DNA of 64,000 nt. Origin: Camarhynchus parvulus (taxonomy: Eukaryota > Chordata > Aves > Passeriformes > Thraupidae). The position numbers and the translations under genes were made by a program. Location: assembly GCF_901933205.1 (NCBI RefSeq), contig NC_044573.1, positions 87,812,546-87,876,545 on the forward strand, given 5' to 3'. This document shows positions 27,312 through 42,262 of this stretch, piece by piece; position 1 is the stretch's first letter; each line of letters starts with the position of its first letter. Below the pieces are notes generated by a model. It did not search any database and was not told where the DNA came from. It saw only the letters and a program-made list of their open reading frames with translations.

Positions 27312-30300
27312 GGATACTTGGGTATCTAAAGCTTGGGCCCCAAAACAAGTGAGATTGATTCCACAGCCTGATAAAAAAGCCAAGTAGCTAAACTTCAATG
27401 TGTATTTCTGTAACAATATCAATATAATGTTTAAATCCTAGAAAAAGAGTCCCAAAATTCTTTTGTGGAAAATTAACAACTTATTTCAATTGAATAAATT
27501 CACTTTCTCTATTACCAATCTTAACACTGTTCACCTATTAAATACATCAAATGATGAAATAGTGATTAACAAAAAATCTTTCCCTAAGTTTTACTCCAAG
27601 GGCAATTGTACACAGTGTTATTTCAGTAGGAACTGACTTTGTGAAGAAAGTAAATTAACATGATTTATTTTTAAATAAACCCCTACACTCTCTTGTAACC
27701 ATTAAGTATTGCCATCTAATAATATGTTATTACACTCCCTGTCTCTTATTTTCTAGAAACAAGATACAAAAGCACTGCTTAATATCCTTAATGCAGAAAG
27801 CTGAGAGGTAGGGTTAATAATATTAGACTCTTCTAAGTTTTAGTACAGTGGAAACCTGGCATTGGTCTGATACAGTCCAGGATGATGGAAGGGATGCTGA
27901 AATAGCCAGAGAATGGGATTAATTCCATGTTCAGAAACCTGATCTGAGCCTCTTGCGCCATATGTGAGGTAGCAATGCCAGAATGAAGTATGTGTCCTCA
28001 CCAAGAAAAAGGATTTAGCATATAAATAAATCAGAGTGAATTTAAAATTACTAACTTCAACTTTTCCCTTCCAGGGATGAGAAATTGGAAAGTGATGAGG
28101 GATTCTGTCTCGTTACCTAACTACTTTTAAGAGGCATCTCGTTACAGAGCTTCCAGAACCAGAACTGGCATTGGAAAGCACAGCTTTTTTTGTAGGAGTC
28201 ACATTGCTAGCCAAAAAAATCTTCCAGCTATGAAGTATGAACAACAGGGATATGTTCTCCCAGGCAGGCCAGCTTCCTGATTCAGCTCCCTCAAACTTAA
28301 ACACCCAGACCTTGAGGAGCACTCTTATAAAAAGCAAGATGGGTGAAAGTAGGGACAAAAACTGAAAGTTTAAGCTTCTTCTCTTTTGGTTTTATTAGTA
28401 TTCTAATTCAAATAGCCTAAATGATCACCTTAGATATAGGATGCAACTGGTAACAGTTGAATATTGGAACTTCTGGCTAAGCAGTAGGGTATCACAAAGA
28501 GCACCTGCAATAGCTTCAAGCAGCCTTCCAACAAAACTATATTAAACACAAACAGGAAACAATTGCAGGCCTCCATGACTACCAGAGATGAAGACTTAAG
28601 CTATCAAATAAGTGACTTTGGGAAATTACAGAAAATCAAAGGTTCAATACTTCATCTGTTTTTTCACTTCACTGTTGTCTGGAGGAGTGAAGCTTGTGCT
28701 GAAGATAAGTGCAGAATCAAAATCACATCTTTACACTGTCTCTGGAAGATCAAGTGATTCCCCATCTGTCAAAAGAGGTAGGAAGACCATTCCACCATCT
28801 GACAGCACCAGGGGCCCCCAGCAGACCCCAGACAGTCAAGAACAGTTATCACAACAAGCTGAACTCAACTGGTGTGCTGTCTCATGCAGGTAAGGCAGCT
28901 ACTCAAGTCAACATACGCTAAAATCATGTTAGTTTTTAATTTCTGCACTCTTAAACATACCTGGAAGAAAAGATTGAGTCTATCCAATCTTTGTAGAATT
29001 AGGACAGTGTTCTCCACACAGTCAAGCTGACTACTTAACTATCCCAAAAATTAAAAATTTCTCAAGTTGGAAAGAGAGAGAAAGGATACAAAACACCATT
29101 TCTTCACCACATCTGAACCACAAACTAGAGATAAAATATCTTGTATCCATACATCCATCCCCCTCTTTGAGAAAATACATGGGTTTCTTGTTAATCCACT
29201 ACACTTGTATGGTCAGAAAAAAAAAATTACATCATCTGGTAAAAATTATTGCCAATATATAAAAAAGAACCTCTGATGACAACTAATACTCATGCTCAGA
29301 ACTACCTAAGCAGATTGCTGGTACTGTTTATTCAGAACTGTGCAAGCATATTTATTATGTGGCATTAATAAATGGAGTCAGTACACAGGTAAAGCTATAA
29401 GCATGTAGCAGTGCCACAACACATTTTTCCTATTTACTGCACTTCAACACTGGCTCACAGTGCATTGCTACTTTCACAGTGGGGTGCTTTTCCCCCCTTA
29501 ATTTCCTGTTCAGAATGACTTATAAGAGTAACTTAACTCCTCCAGTCAATTTGGTTTCCCTGATTCCTTCAAATAAACTGGAGAAATCTTAAGCAACACT
29601 TACTTCACCAGTCATAAGATCATACTGCTCTTGCACCACTAGACTCCACAAAAAACTTTTAAAATGTAAAGCTCTTAAAATTGTAAGATTAACAAGAGTA
29701 ATTTATAAGACAAAAAAAATTTTAAAAAACAGAGCAAGCTTGTTTTGAACTTTTTGAAAGTATCAATCTGCAATGCAGTCTGTATGGATGCCACAAAGCT
29801 CTTTGCAAGGTCTTCAACCACAGTCCAACAGAACGCTGGGAGCCAAGGCTCATCTGGGACACACAGGTACCACAGAAATGAAGAAATTAAAATAAAAATT
29901 GAACTATAAAAAGACAAAATCCACTGTAATCCTATGTAATCACCAGACTTGGAACAAAAAAGGATGACACAGAGATCCATCAGTGATAGTCAATCTTAGT
30001 TATTGTGCCTTGGCTCTGGATGCAAATCAGTTGCAGAGACATGAACATTCCAGTTTCTGGACTGATGGAAACAGGCTGCAAACGATTTTCCAGATGCAAT
30101 GAGGGAGCTTTTTGTAACACATCTAGTCATACTGAGTGTTTTTTCCAAAGGTCTGAGGTAGGGCAGTTCTTGCCAGGAAGCTCCGTTTGGCAGGCTCTGA
30201 CTTTTCCAGCTCTCCTTTATCCAACAGCAAGGCCAAAATAAATCAATCACATTTACCTGCCAGTTTCTACATTCCAATTTTCCTAGACTTTTCAGTAGCA

Positions 30301-33300
30301 TATTAAAAATTCATTACTACTGACAGCAGAATTGGAAATCAGAACGTCAGTGTCCTCTTTACCCAAAAAAGCATATTCTCAATGTGCAGCAGGAGGTAGT
30401 GCCCTCATGCACTGGCACAATAGCATGCTGCCTAATACTTAACTGGTCAACTTCAAAAGCCACTACTGTGACTCAAAATTATAGAAAATGCAAGTATGTA
30501 TACATACCTTCCCCCCTCCAAGCAAAGCCATAGATAGGGAACAAAAATCTCACACAGCAAAAGTTTTTACCCCAGTGCTGTCCAAGCAGCTACAAGGAGG
30601 GGAGAACTGTGACCTCACCCTCAAATCTAGTGCAAACAAGCCTTTTAATCACCCAAATGAGGCAAGACGGCTACCATCACTATAAGAAGTAAAGGTGCTT
30701 ATTTTCCAGGACAAAAATAAAGCACTGGGGCAACACTGCAAACCCTGTCACTTCCGTCTGAACAATTCTCACAATTTTTTCCATTGTCTGGAATATTTCA
30801 CCTTGAAAATGTCTCCTTTTCTTTCCAATTTTGAAAAGCCAATTCTTTTGTCAATTATTACTCTCCAAGCATGAGTGCTTTTCAAACTCTGGACTATCCA
30901 TCACTATTAAAATATTTTTGTTACTTCCAAACCATTTTAGGAAAATGAAAAAAAGACCACAGTTTCTTGTAAATAGTGTTAGCAGAATTACTGAGCATAA
31001 TCCAGGATTATCACAGTGAGATGAAATAGACAAAATAGGTCAGCATAGTACACTTCACTATATTCTTTATTTTTCACTACCTTTACCATATTCTCTATCT
31101 TTCAGAAAATAGCCAACACAAATATTTTTCAAAGTTTTCCCTTTTCTTTTTCATGCAAAAATAATAAAATAATATTTTACTCTTTGGTGCCAGGTATCTG
31201 GCAAAACGCTAGGAAAAAACCCACAACTAAAAAAGTATTGAAAAATTCTTCTTTTGTAATAAAATCCAGGTATTTGCAAGGTCAGGTTTCAACTTCAAAC
31301 AAGGAAAATCATAACAGATCTTTTTAGCAGAGATTTTGGCCCACTAATTTCTGGTTTTCCCCAGTATAAAGCAATTGCACAGTAATGCTATTACTACAAA
31401 CATACACAGAATGTGCATGACCTAGCAGCCTCAGAGAACTCACTACTAGAAAATGACATTTTATAGTTTGAACTTGAGATGATGTGCACTTTTTCCATTA
31501 AGGTTCCTCACCTCTTATTATTTATATCTGCTTTCTTCTCAGTTTATGGCATTTGAAGATTTTTTCCTTAAGATAATTTGTTTTAGGAAAATCATATACA
31601 ACTTCAGAGCTATATGACTAAGCTACTGGTTACCCATGAAACAAGAGTGAAAATATTTAAGTAAATGATAATGAGCACATATTGTCCAGAGTCTTGTGTA
31701 AGAGATGGAAGAGGATTTTAGACACTAATTTATGCACCATGCCATAGACCCCATCTAACAAAATTTTCTTAGCAAAGGACATTAAAGGTCCTGGCAATTT
31801 TTTGTTCTGACAGCTACTGGATGTTTATTATAAGTACTGAATTTAGCAAGCCTCTTAACTTGCTGAATCATACATCTATGGAAGATCGAGTCTTACTCCT
31901 GAGCCTAAAGGGTCATTATTCACACTTACAGCAGATTTGGTTTTTAGGAAGGAAGCACAAGTAAATCTGCTTAGGTCAGCAGAGAAATCTCATCAGGTTT
32001 TCATGGCTGGAGTTTTACCTGTTAGAGACTCATTTCTTTGCATTATGTGTCTATTACAAATACCCTGATGCTTTTTGGACATCATCTGCTTCCTGTGCTT
32101 AAAATTCACCATGACTACTTACTTCTACTGCCCTCCCCTAAGTTCATCATGTTAATGAAATAAACTTTGTAGACATCTGGCCTCAAGCAACCTAATTGAA
32201 GCACAGTCATGGTCTTATGTTAACTCAAAAATAGCATGGGAAATTACTTCTTCAAAATAAGGTTTTGCTCTTCCACACCATTAACCAGCACACTGATATC
32301 AAGAGTTGTTCAACAGCCATTTTAAGGCTGAATCCACTGGCTGTAAATAGGAAATAAACCTTAAAATTTAGGCAACACATTGTTAGTGTATGGCTTTGCA
32401 AAAAATGTAAAATAAAAGTTTTTTGGTTTTCCTCTCTGCCAAAGTCATTGTATTTGTCTCCATTATGTTACACCATATTCGTCAGCACCATTCTTCAATT
32501 TTCAGTGGAGAAGTTCTTGGATCATCTGCTGATGGGCCATCAGACAATTTCACTGCTTCTTAGGCTACACCAACACTGCAGAATATCCATATCTGCAACA
32601 GGCTGTAAGATTATTCAGACCAAGGAGCTGACCTGAGTACACTGCAGCTTTCTTACATCCCCATGCCCATGTTTTCTTTCCTTGCAACCCAGGATTCAGA
32701 CTGAATGAAGAAGCAAAAGAAAAAATTATTAATATGTGCTCGGGGCTCATCCCAGTATTAAATCAGACATGGACAGGCTGTGAGGTAGGACATGGAAAGC
32801 ACTCTGTAGTTAACAAAAAGGGGTATGTCCAAAAATGTGGTTGTAAGCTTAGGTACCACACTCCTAATTTTGAGTGAGGTAGGATTACTCTTGACCTTCA
32901 GATTTCTGTCATTGCCCTGTGCATGCCCTTCAATACTGTAATGGCTGGCAAGGGGGGCAAGTTTGGCTTTTTTGTCTGAGGGGGTTTTGTGAGTGGTTGT
33001 TTTTTTTTTTAAATACAGTGAGCGCAAAAGTAAGAAGTTCAAACACATCATCCATTTACTCAAGTAAAAGACAAAGCTACGAACTCAGTGGACTTCTTTT
33101 CTGACAAAATGTTACAAAAGTCACAGCCTTGATCACAGAAATGACAACACACATAGCAGCTAGTCTTTTCTTACAGCTAGTCTCACTGTTTAGAGCGATA
33201 CCCCCTAGCATTCTGCCAACACCACGCAGAAGTAGTAGTGCAATTCTACACATATAAGTGAGAAATACATTGAAATATTAACTGCAATAAGGAAAAACCA

Positions 33301-33388
33301 AACTGCAATGGAATAATTTATTAAATCTTCTATAATAATTATCACACAGTATTTTTAAAAGCCCATGTCTGAAATCATGCTTATGTAT

Positions 33389-33430
33389 TTTTTTTAATGA
33401 GGCCTTTAATTTTTTTTATGAGGCCTTTAA
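33389..33430. repeat. Short tandem duplication, about 21 bp
   Basis: The segment TTTTTTTAATGAGGCCTTTAA is followed at once by a near-identical copy with ATGAGGCCTTTAA. Confidence 0.85.
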
Positions 33431-33962
33431 AAATGCCTCTCAGCAGCACTACTTAACATATATTCCTCTGAAAATTATTCATGTGACCAAGCTAGTTACA
33501 CTTTTTTTACCAAAAAATACCTTTGTATCGTGGACTACTCTTACCACTAACAGATATGAACAAACAAAAATAATTTGTTATTTGATAGAGCATTACCAGT
33601 TTTGGATACCTCAGCCTTCAGCTATGCATCACAGTAATTCATCACCAAAAAAATTTAAAGGCAAAAATCAGTTTAAACTCAAGTTCAAATACCATCTTGT
33701 GCACCCTAACTTCAAAATACTTCTCCAGAACAAATTCTACACACAGGAAATCAACCATCATTCAGTGACTAGGCAAGGAGAGTGAAGCTGTGTTATCTCA
33801 ATTCGTGAAATGCTCCTGAAATTTCCTCATCCATTATATAATCATAAAGCCTATTTAACATCTAGCAAAAATTTGTCAACTTTAAGAAATATAAATATCA
33901 TGGTCCACACAGGGAAGAAGAGAGCAACTACTACTGTCCCTCCTTCCTTTCTGTAACAGCAG

Positions 33963-33985
33963 TCCATTCCCTTTTTTTTTTTTTT
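33963..33985. repeat. Long T homopolymer
   Basis: A run of about 17 T in the intron, without a recognisable retroposon next to it. Confidence 0.8.
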
Positions 33986-36900
33986 ATCTTTACAAGACTT
34001 GCAGCAACAGTACTATGACATTTATCAAGATCTTCAAGTGATGACTGAACTTAGATACTTTATTACAGCAGTGATCTATTCAGCCCACAGTGTGGGAGGT
34101 TGCCTTCTTATTTGAGGAATTTCTGCATTTCTTTTCACAGTTTTATTTCTCACATGAAAAGACTCCCATACTGCATGGCTATTTATTTTCTCTTTAAAGA
34201 AAAAAATCTAGATAAATAAAGAATTATGGTCAACTAGTTTTTCCTACAAACTTATATTAACCCTATGCAGTGATTGTTTCAGTTATGCAATGCAATTGTA
34301 ACTCCAGCATGGGAGAAAATCACAAAGACAAGAACATTATTTGAGGAATTGTCTCCTTTCCACTAAAGACATCACATCAGCTCTTCTAGAAGTGTCTGTG
34401 AATCATTTTATCATGAGTATCATATCAACAACCAACACTGGGCTGAATGAGGTCTTGTCTTCTGTGACTGAGTGGTCACACAGACTCACATGCTTTAAGA
34501 GTATTTTGCTTTATCAATGAACAAATTCCTCGAACTTCAGAAACTTAGCCTAAACCACAAAACACAGTGGCAGTATAAAAGAAATGGTTGACTTTTGCAA
34601 AGTAAGCATTGCCTTTGATCTTGTCTGCCGCAAATTCAGTTACTCCACATCACTCATGGAGAGCCTGTTTTGTGTTGCTGGAAACTGGAACAAGGTATCT
34701 ATGTCCACATTTCATGTAGGAGGTGATCTCTGCATTTGGCTCTCACAAGCATTTGATGCTTTTTCAGATTATAGAAAAGTATTAAGGAAAAAAAAAAGTA
34801 AATGCTAATTGAAAAAACAAAGGAAAAAAATATGTACAAGCCTAATAAAATATATTTAAGATTAGCTCTTCCTAGTCTGCCATATTTCTAGTACAGTTTT
34901 TTAAGTAGTTCTATTCTTTTACTTTTCTGGCTACATGCACCTCCACAAGCATAATGAATACACCACAGTAAAAATAAAGCTTTGCATCACAGCATGATAT
35001 TCTGAGCTCAGATTTATGTATTCACCACAGCTTTTAGATATTTTCCTGCTCTTTCAGTCTTTTAAATGCATTCTAGTTTGCTGGAAAAGCAAATATCTAA
35101 TATTTGCATTTTCAATTTCTGTTCATTTTACTACAACCTTACATTACTCAAACAGTGCTGGTAATTCCATCTTATTACATGGTTCAGTTGCCTTGAAGAG
35201 GAGTATAAAATTCTTCCTAAAGTCAGTGTATCAGCCAGCAGCATCCTGAGCTGGAGAATCAGATGTTTCTGAAACTGTTCTGAATTCAAATGCTTCCGCC
35301 CAGAACCTGGGTGCCATCATAGTACATATTTTTTGATGTACTGATATAGAATATGCTCTCTGGTCACCTTTCTTTTTTCCCTTTCCTCTACCAACAGAGT
35401 TATCTGAAGCTGAAATTAGTGTTAGCTTTAATCATCAGCCTATGCATTAAAATCTTTTCTTCCACGAGGCTGATGCTTACTACTCAACTTGTCTAATCTG
35501 TCAGAGGGTACAATGCAAATGAGTGCACCTCATTAGCTGCTAACCCATCATCTTCACATCACAATGAAAACAATGACTGGGAAGTAATCCAATTTCACTC
35601 TGCATCCCATGTATTCAGTGGCTGCCCTCCCTGAGCTAGGCTAACCTGCCAAAAGGTAATGAGAGCAATTCAAGTCTTCAGGAAAGATAAAACTGGGGAA
35701 CAATGGATAACCTGAGATAAGAGAAACTAAATGTGGCCAAAGGAGTGAGTCTGAACACAAAGTTAGGCATCCAGGGCAAAGTTAATGTAAAGAGAATCAG
35801 GGTATCCTACAGCTTAACTGGACACATATGTTACAAAGTATTAAATATTGTTGCAAAGCAGCGTCACCAAACAAAAGTAAAATTCTTTGAGAAGAGAAAT
35901 GAGAGAAACATGCATAAAACACTATTATGCACATCTAAAATAAGAAAAAGAAATGTCAGCAACGAGGCCAAACATATACACATCACAGTTCAAGCTACAC
36001 TAAACACACACAAAACCAAGCACCATGGCATAGGGAGAAAATGTTTGTATCAACACATAAGCTGTATATAAATAGATAAATAAATAAATCCAATCATGAG
36101 AAGATCCCTTCTATATATTTTTTTTCTAGTTATCCCTAGTGACAACACATAGTCCTCTCCATGCAGTTGCAAACAAATTACGTGGCACTTGGCCACATCA
36201 TGAAACCACATCAAAAGCTGCAGCACCTCACCAGGAGAGTGTTGATCATGGCCCTGCAGAGAGCAAGACGTGCATTTCAGGGGTGCCCATGCTCCCCAGC
36301 CTTCACTGGAATCCAAGACATTCCCACCTCACTTTGGAAAGGTCACTGTCCCTCAGGCCTGGTGGCTGAAAATATTCATGGGCTACCATGGCTTTCCAAC
36401 AGCCTGTCAAAATTTAGTTGATGATGGGCAGTCATCTGCATGTCACATCCCATGTCTCTGCATAGCAGAGAGTGACTGGCAGCTCCTGAGGACCAGTGAC
36501 AAGCTAAGAGATTTATTACTTTATCACCTGGTTTTGGGTTTTTTTTCACTTGCCAAATATTATTGGTCTTTTTTTCAAACTATAAATGCCATTTTCCTAT
36601 TTTAGAATTATATTTTTTTTGGCTATGAATAAAAAGAAAAATTTCTTTATATGGCCACTACATTTTTAAAATGAGAATTTAATGCTGCACAGCCAGAGTA
36701 CAGGTTTGTGTATACACAAGGACAATTAAGTGCTCTCTGAAGGACTTCTGAAGAAGCCTTAAATCAGTTATTCTGCTTTAAGGAGGTAAGCTACCTTTAG
36801 GAAAAAAAGGTCTATTATTCTCAGGAATAATATTTGAGGAAACAAAATTAATGTCTTCAATATGAAAAAAAGGATTAAAAAATCATCTTCCATACAAAAT

Positions 36901-37312
36901 GATTATATTGTTAGAAGTAATAAATCTTGCTTAAGAGAACTATCTATCTTTCACATTACATGAACTCTTATTCGGAACAAACATGAGGAATAACCCACTC
37001 CATCAACATAACCAAGAAAATTACTTTTGCATTTTTCATAGTCAATTCTGCCAAAGGCTACAGGAGAGAACATGACAGCAGCATACAATGCATAACAATT
37101 TCACAATATCCAAAATTTTTACTACAACATAAGCCTGGAAATACTGATCATATGCAAGGCTCCAGCTTTTAACTGTTGTAGATTGTTCATTATTCCCTTT
37201 TCACCTCTAAACCAGCAGCCACATTTCCACTGCATTTAAGCTAACTCCAGCATGGATTCAACATATTTCCATGTTCAAGTAGCTTTCCTATTACCAAAAA
37301 TATGAAAATATT

Positions 37313-37388
37313 TTAAAAAATATATATACATTTTATCTGTGTATATATATATATTTATTTATTTTTATTTATATATATACACACACAG
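37313..37388. repeat. (TA)n / (TTTA)n / (CA)n microsatellite
   Basis: Compound simple repeat: TATATATA tracts, then ATTTATTTATTTTTATTT, then more TATATATA and ending ACACACACA. Confidence 0.9.
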
Positions 37389-40300
37389 TATTAATGTACA
37401 CTGCTTGCCCACTGGGCCTAAGAGGAAAGCAAGCATCTTTGGTTAACCTGCACTTCATAAGCTTTGCTAGTTTCCCAGAAAAGCACCCAACTTGTCAACG
37501 CTCAAATACAACTTTCCTGACCACTTAAGCATTGCTTGGAACATGCAGTGATACTACTAAACCTTAAATTCACTTTTATTTTTTGTTTCAATCCTTCCTG
37601 AAATGTCCTTGGTGCAAGTTCGTTTGTCCTATGCACTGAAATACTCCCTTGTAAAATACCCACTTTAAACAAACTGAATTCACAACTGCAAAGTAACAAC
37701 TTATAAAGAGGTCAGGAAAAGCATTCAAGCCTCTTATTCAAGCAGATGGCATACTTTCTCAAACAAATAAAAATCATAACAAATTAAATAACACTTATTA
37801 ACTTGGAAATTTTCCACATAGCTTGATATCCAGAGTAAAAAGTCTTTGCTCTAAATCTGCACATACAATTTTTCCAATCTTACCATTATGAATACTCCTT
37901 AAAATAGAACATCAGAATTTAGAGTGCTTAATTAATGTGACTAGAAGGCAACTGTAACACTTACTATAGCCTAGTAATTATAAAAAACTAAAGTTGTAAA
38001 ATTTTTTTAGGACACATTTCCGACTAGATCCACACTCGCAAATTAAACACCAGCCATGTGTTCGTGGGGAGCAGAAATAAATCCTTCCATTCTATTAAGT
38101 TTTTGATGGTGATATCTCTAGCTTGCTTTCAGCCCATGCCAGCTGCCCACCTCCCAGACAATTCTCAGGCACAGTTCAGGGTGAGCATGGGTCATCCACC
38201 ATTCCCAAGAGAGCTTGGCTGTAGCCCAATATGGAGAAAAAGAATTTCAGACCATGAAGGAAGGCTCCTCTATGGCAGTGGGCATCAGTCTCACAGAATT
38301 GTCCCAATCATGCTAATTTACTGGCATTGATGTAACTGCAAAACAAGTTTTTCCTCAACTTTTTAATCTGGGTTTCAAAGTATTGTAGTGACTGTCCTGA
38401 ACTCCTTACCTTTAATCCTGGCAAACATCATTCATGCTGACTGCTGCATTCTGGAAAAGGAAATGCCTTCCCAAGACAAGTGGGGTACTGTGAGGCCAGG
38501 CAACAAAGGGACACAGAGCATATCAGATATATCACAGTTACTCTGAGGCAAATGTCAGATGTGCCTCGAAGCACAGAGCTTGCTGAAAGAAGAGTTAGTT
38601 ACATCCCATTTCACCACTGAGCATGAGCAGGCACATGAGGCAGCTAATACAGACTGGCTCATGCACTGTAATCTCTTGTTTTATCTTAGTCTAGAGCAAC
38701 TTGTCCTTTTGCAACACCACACAGCAATTGCAGTCCTTTCAGATGCAGACAGGCAGCATTAAACTCGTGATGCTTGCAAGGCTGGGCATTTCTGAATGGC
38801 AGAAGTGATCATGTGCCCTGGGCCTTACTGGGTTACAGAGTACAAAACTCTCATACCCTATTGCAAGTGAGTCTGTAACTCCTCTGCACATGACTGGCCA
38901 ACACCATCCTCTCCAACAGAGATGGAAGAGCCATTTCAGCTGCCTTGGACAAGGAGCAGCTGAAACACTGTTCTCCTGAACTGAACATCTGATCCAGCAG
39001 CTCAGCCCAAAGTGTGCTGCTTGTATTGATTGCTTGGCTGCTCAGAGTTCACGGGACCGTGCTGCTGCACTTATTCCCCTTCACATCTATCCTGCAAGTG
39101 GGTGGAAGATGCAGAAACTGGTCTCCTGGAGTGAGCCCTGATGTTCAGCTGGAGGAAAAGGCTACCAGCCAGCTGGCATCTTGGCAGGATTAACTAGGTT
39201 ATGCACTTTAAGATTATCTGTGAGACACAGCTGTGCCGCCTTAGCTTCCACATACCAAAACAAACAGAGGAGGCAACAGTCAGTAAAAGAAATCAATCTT
39301 GTGAACATTAGACCTGTATTTATTTCTTCTGTACTAAATGTGGTTCTAAAAAGGGAGGTTTTAGATTCATCATTCAGAAATGAACCACAGGATTTTCATG
39401 ATTGTGGTGAAATGCTGTTGCTTGGAGACTCAGGTAGAAATTTGCCACTGAAGTACTACCAAAAATAGCTCAAGTGATATTTCACTTGGCATGAGGTCAT
39501 GAAGGCAACATTCATGCAAGGGGAGATTCATAAATTTCAAAATCACAGGATCCCAAGCTGACCTTGCAGCAGTGGGCTTTTTGACAGCTAGAGTAAGCTT
39601 TAGTATCATGACATAAGGACAAGATGTAGAAAAATTATCAGTGGCAAGCTGAAGTGTAATTAAAAAAAAAAAGTTGCTTGCAATGAAACAAATAGTCAAG
39701 GACTGTCGGTAATGAAGTCTACATGAGACTGTACAAGACCATGCAAGAATCTCTTACATACTTTAACACATACATCAGTCTCTTCTATCAGATGATCCCC
39801 TTCTCTAAACTAAAACATCCTGGGCCATAGACAGCAGTTCCTATCCAGACCATGCCAAGGAAATACATTGGCAGCCACAGGGACAGAATAAACTCATCTC
39901 TTGTCCACTTGAACAACTCAATCTTTCCTTCCTGAGCAACATGGTGCTGCAAAGAAATCTCTGCAAAGATACCTCGTTTAAGGAATATGTAACAATATTA
40001 GAAATAACCATTTCACACTGAGAGAAATAACACATTGCATTGGGCAGGGAGGGAAAGAGGGATGCAGTGTGTGCAAATAGATTCAGCAGCAAGGTGTTTA
40101 TTAGCCCTGCTGAAGGAAATATCATTGCTGCAGAGTCATGAACCCTTAGAGCTGTCTTAAGGCTCCTGGGCACACCTTAAAACACCTTGGAGATCCAAAT
40201 CAGCTACTGCTCCCAGGCTGGCCCTGCTCAGAGGTCATGGGTCTGGGGGCAGCGTGTCCACCAGCCTTGTCATCACACTGGGCACTCTGTCCCTTGGAGG

Positions 40301-41949
40301 GCAGGCTGTGCTCACTGCTCCCAAGTTCCTCAGAGTTCCCATTTTCTTAGCCACAGGACAGCACAGAAGGTGCTATGGAGAAGGGAAATCTCAGTTATCT
40401 TCCAAATCCTCACCACTGTTTTCATAAATACTGCTTGGACCACCTGCCACAGTCTCATTCTTCTGGAATTTTTATAGAGTTTCCTATCACAGATCACTGG
40501 AAACTCAATGGAGTGGAGAAGAGAGTGCTTTCAATGAAGACAGTTGCATACTCAAAAGGCAGTATCATAACCTCTCTTGATACTCTTCATGTTGACAGCT
40601 CTAGCTTTCATATGGGTTGTCACTATGGAGTAAATTAGTGGAATTTCTTTGGCTCTGGTTCTTTGTGAAAGTGTTACCATACCAGAGAGTACAGCTCAGT
40701 ACTTCATCCTATCCTTTTAATTTTCATGGATATTAACAACAATAAACAAAAAGCAACCTTAGAGGCAAAGACCAGAACCTACACTTTTCTCTCCTGCATA
40801 CTTATCTATAACTTGCTTTCCTTTCAGCCTTTTTACTCCTACATGTTCACCCAGTAACTCAGCTTTAAAAGAAAATCATTACATTCCTACCCAAATAGCA
40901 AAAAATACTCCTGCCATTCTAGTTGCAGATAATCAAAACTCTTCCTGCTCAGAGAGGCCTAAAAATACTAACTCTCAAACACTCAAATCACTGTCATTCT
41001 TATGCAAATTCATACAGAAGCAGCATTCAGTTTTGGATTAGGCTACCCTGCTGAGCAAACCACAGAAAACATTCAGGCAGTTTGCTATCTGATTTTTGGC
41101 ATATGGTGAACGCTAGGCAGAGGACAGGAGCATCACCTCTGGGAGGCAGTATTTCTGAGAAGACATAGACACACTAATACTCCTCATAAATTCAGATACC
41201 CAAAGAAGATGACCGTGGTGGAAAGCAGCTAACCTGGACCACTGCATTTAACATCCTGACTTAGGCAGGATTTAGGACTGGATTTTGTCCTTTGTCTTCT
41301 ACATAGTTTTGTTACATATGCCCATACTGCCAGACATCACTGAGTTTGCACTAAGGCTTTAGTACCTCTCAGACTTCATTTCCTGGCTGCTCCAGACAAA
41401 GGAGCTTTCTGTACACTGGGTGGCCTGAGGGCTGGGCTTTAAATCAGCATAGCAACACACTCCAGAGCATTTCTTACAAGAATCACATTTTCCAAATGTT
41501 AATTATGCTTCCAACTAGCAATACTTATGCATAAAGTGTGACCCTCTCCTAGCTCTGAAGGGAGTGCCTCCCACCTCCTTAGTGTCTTTTGAAGTCACAT
41601 TTTAGAACCTTTTAAGTTGTGCAATGAACTTGTTCTATGGCTAGTCCTTCCCCATCACTGGGTCGTTAGGTTAAAGTAATTAAGCACTGCTAATGAATAT
41701 AATAAAAGCCATTATGTTCAAGCACACATTTGATCTTTCTGTCAAGTCATCACACAATGGCAGCACATTAAACAGGATGGGATATAACACAGCCTGCCAG
41801 GAAGGTACAGAAAGTCAGGCAGGTGTAAACCACACTCTAATAGGAAGCGACCATACCATGAGGCCAGCAAAGAGGACAAAACTACAAACTAATACATTAT
41901 ATACCATTGACAAACAAACAGGTGAAGTAGAAGATGGGTCTACACAGAA

Positions 41950-42262
41950 CAGTCATGGTGCTGGGTGTGGTGGGTGCTTCTCATGGAGGGGCAGCAGGGC
42001 AAGGTCTGGCAGCCAGGGCCCACCCCACCACCCCAGCCAGGACACCAGGGCAGCTCCAGGCACTGGGAGCCTCCCTGGGCATGGGCTGAGGCTGAGGCAG
42101 GCCATGGGCCCACAGGGGGAACCCAGCAGTGCCAGGCTGTGGGGACCAGCCCTGCTGTGGAATCACTGGAGGGTCATTCCCAGGGAGCTGGCACGGGGTC
42201 CCAGACTGTGGGACACTGGGGGAGCCCAGTGGGGTGGGCTGGGACATTCAAGCCCATTACCA
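41950..42262. other. GC-rich, CpG-poor block in the intron
   Basis: About 310 bases of CAGG/CCTG-rich sequence with almost no CpG, sharply bounded by AT-rich intron. Overlapping ORFs on both strands (up to 205 codons when AT-rich flank is included) are Gly/Pro/Gln-rich and unlike any family I know. It shares the word GGGCTGGGACA with the patch at 22.8-23.0 kb. Confidence 0.55.
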
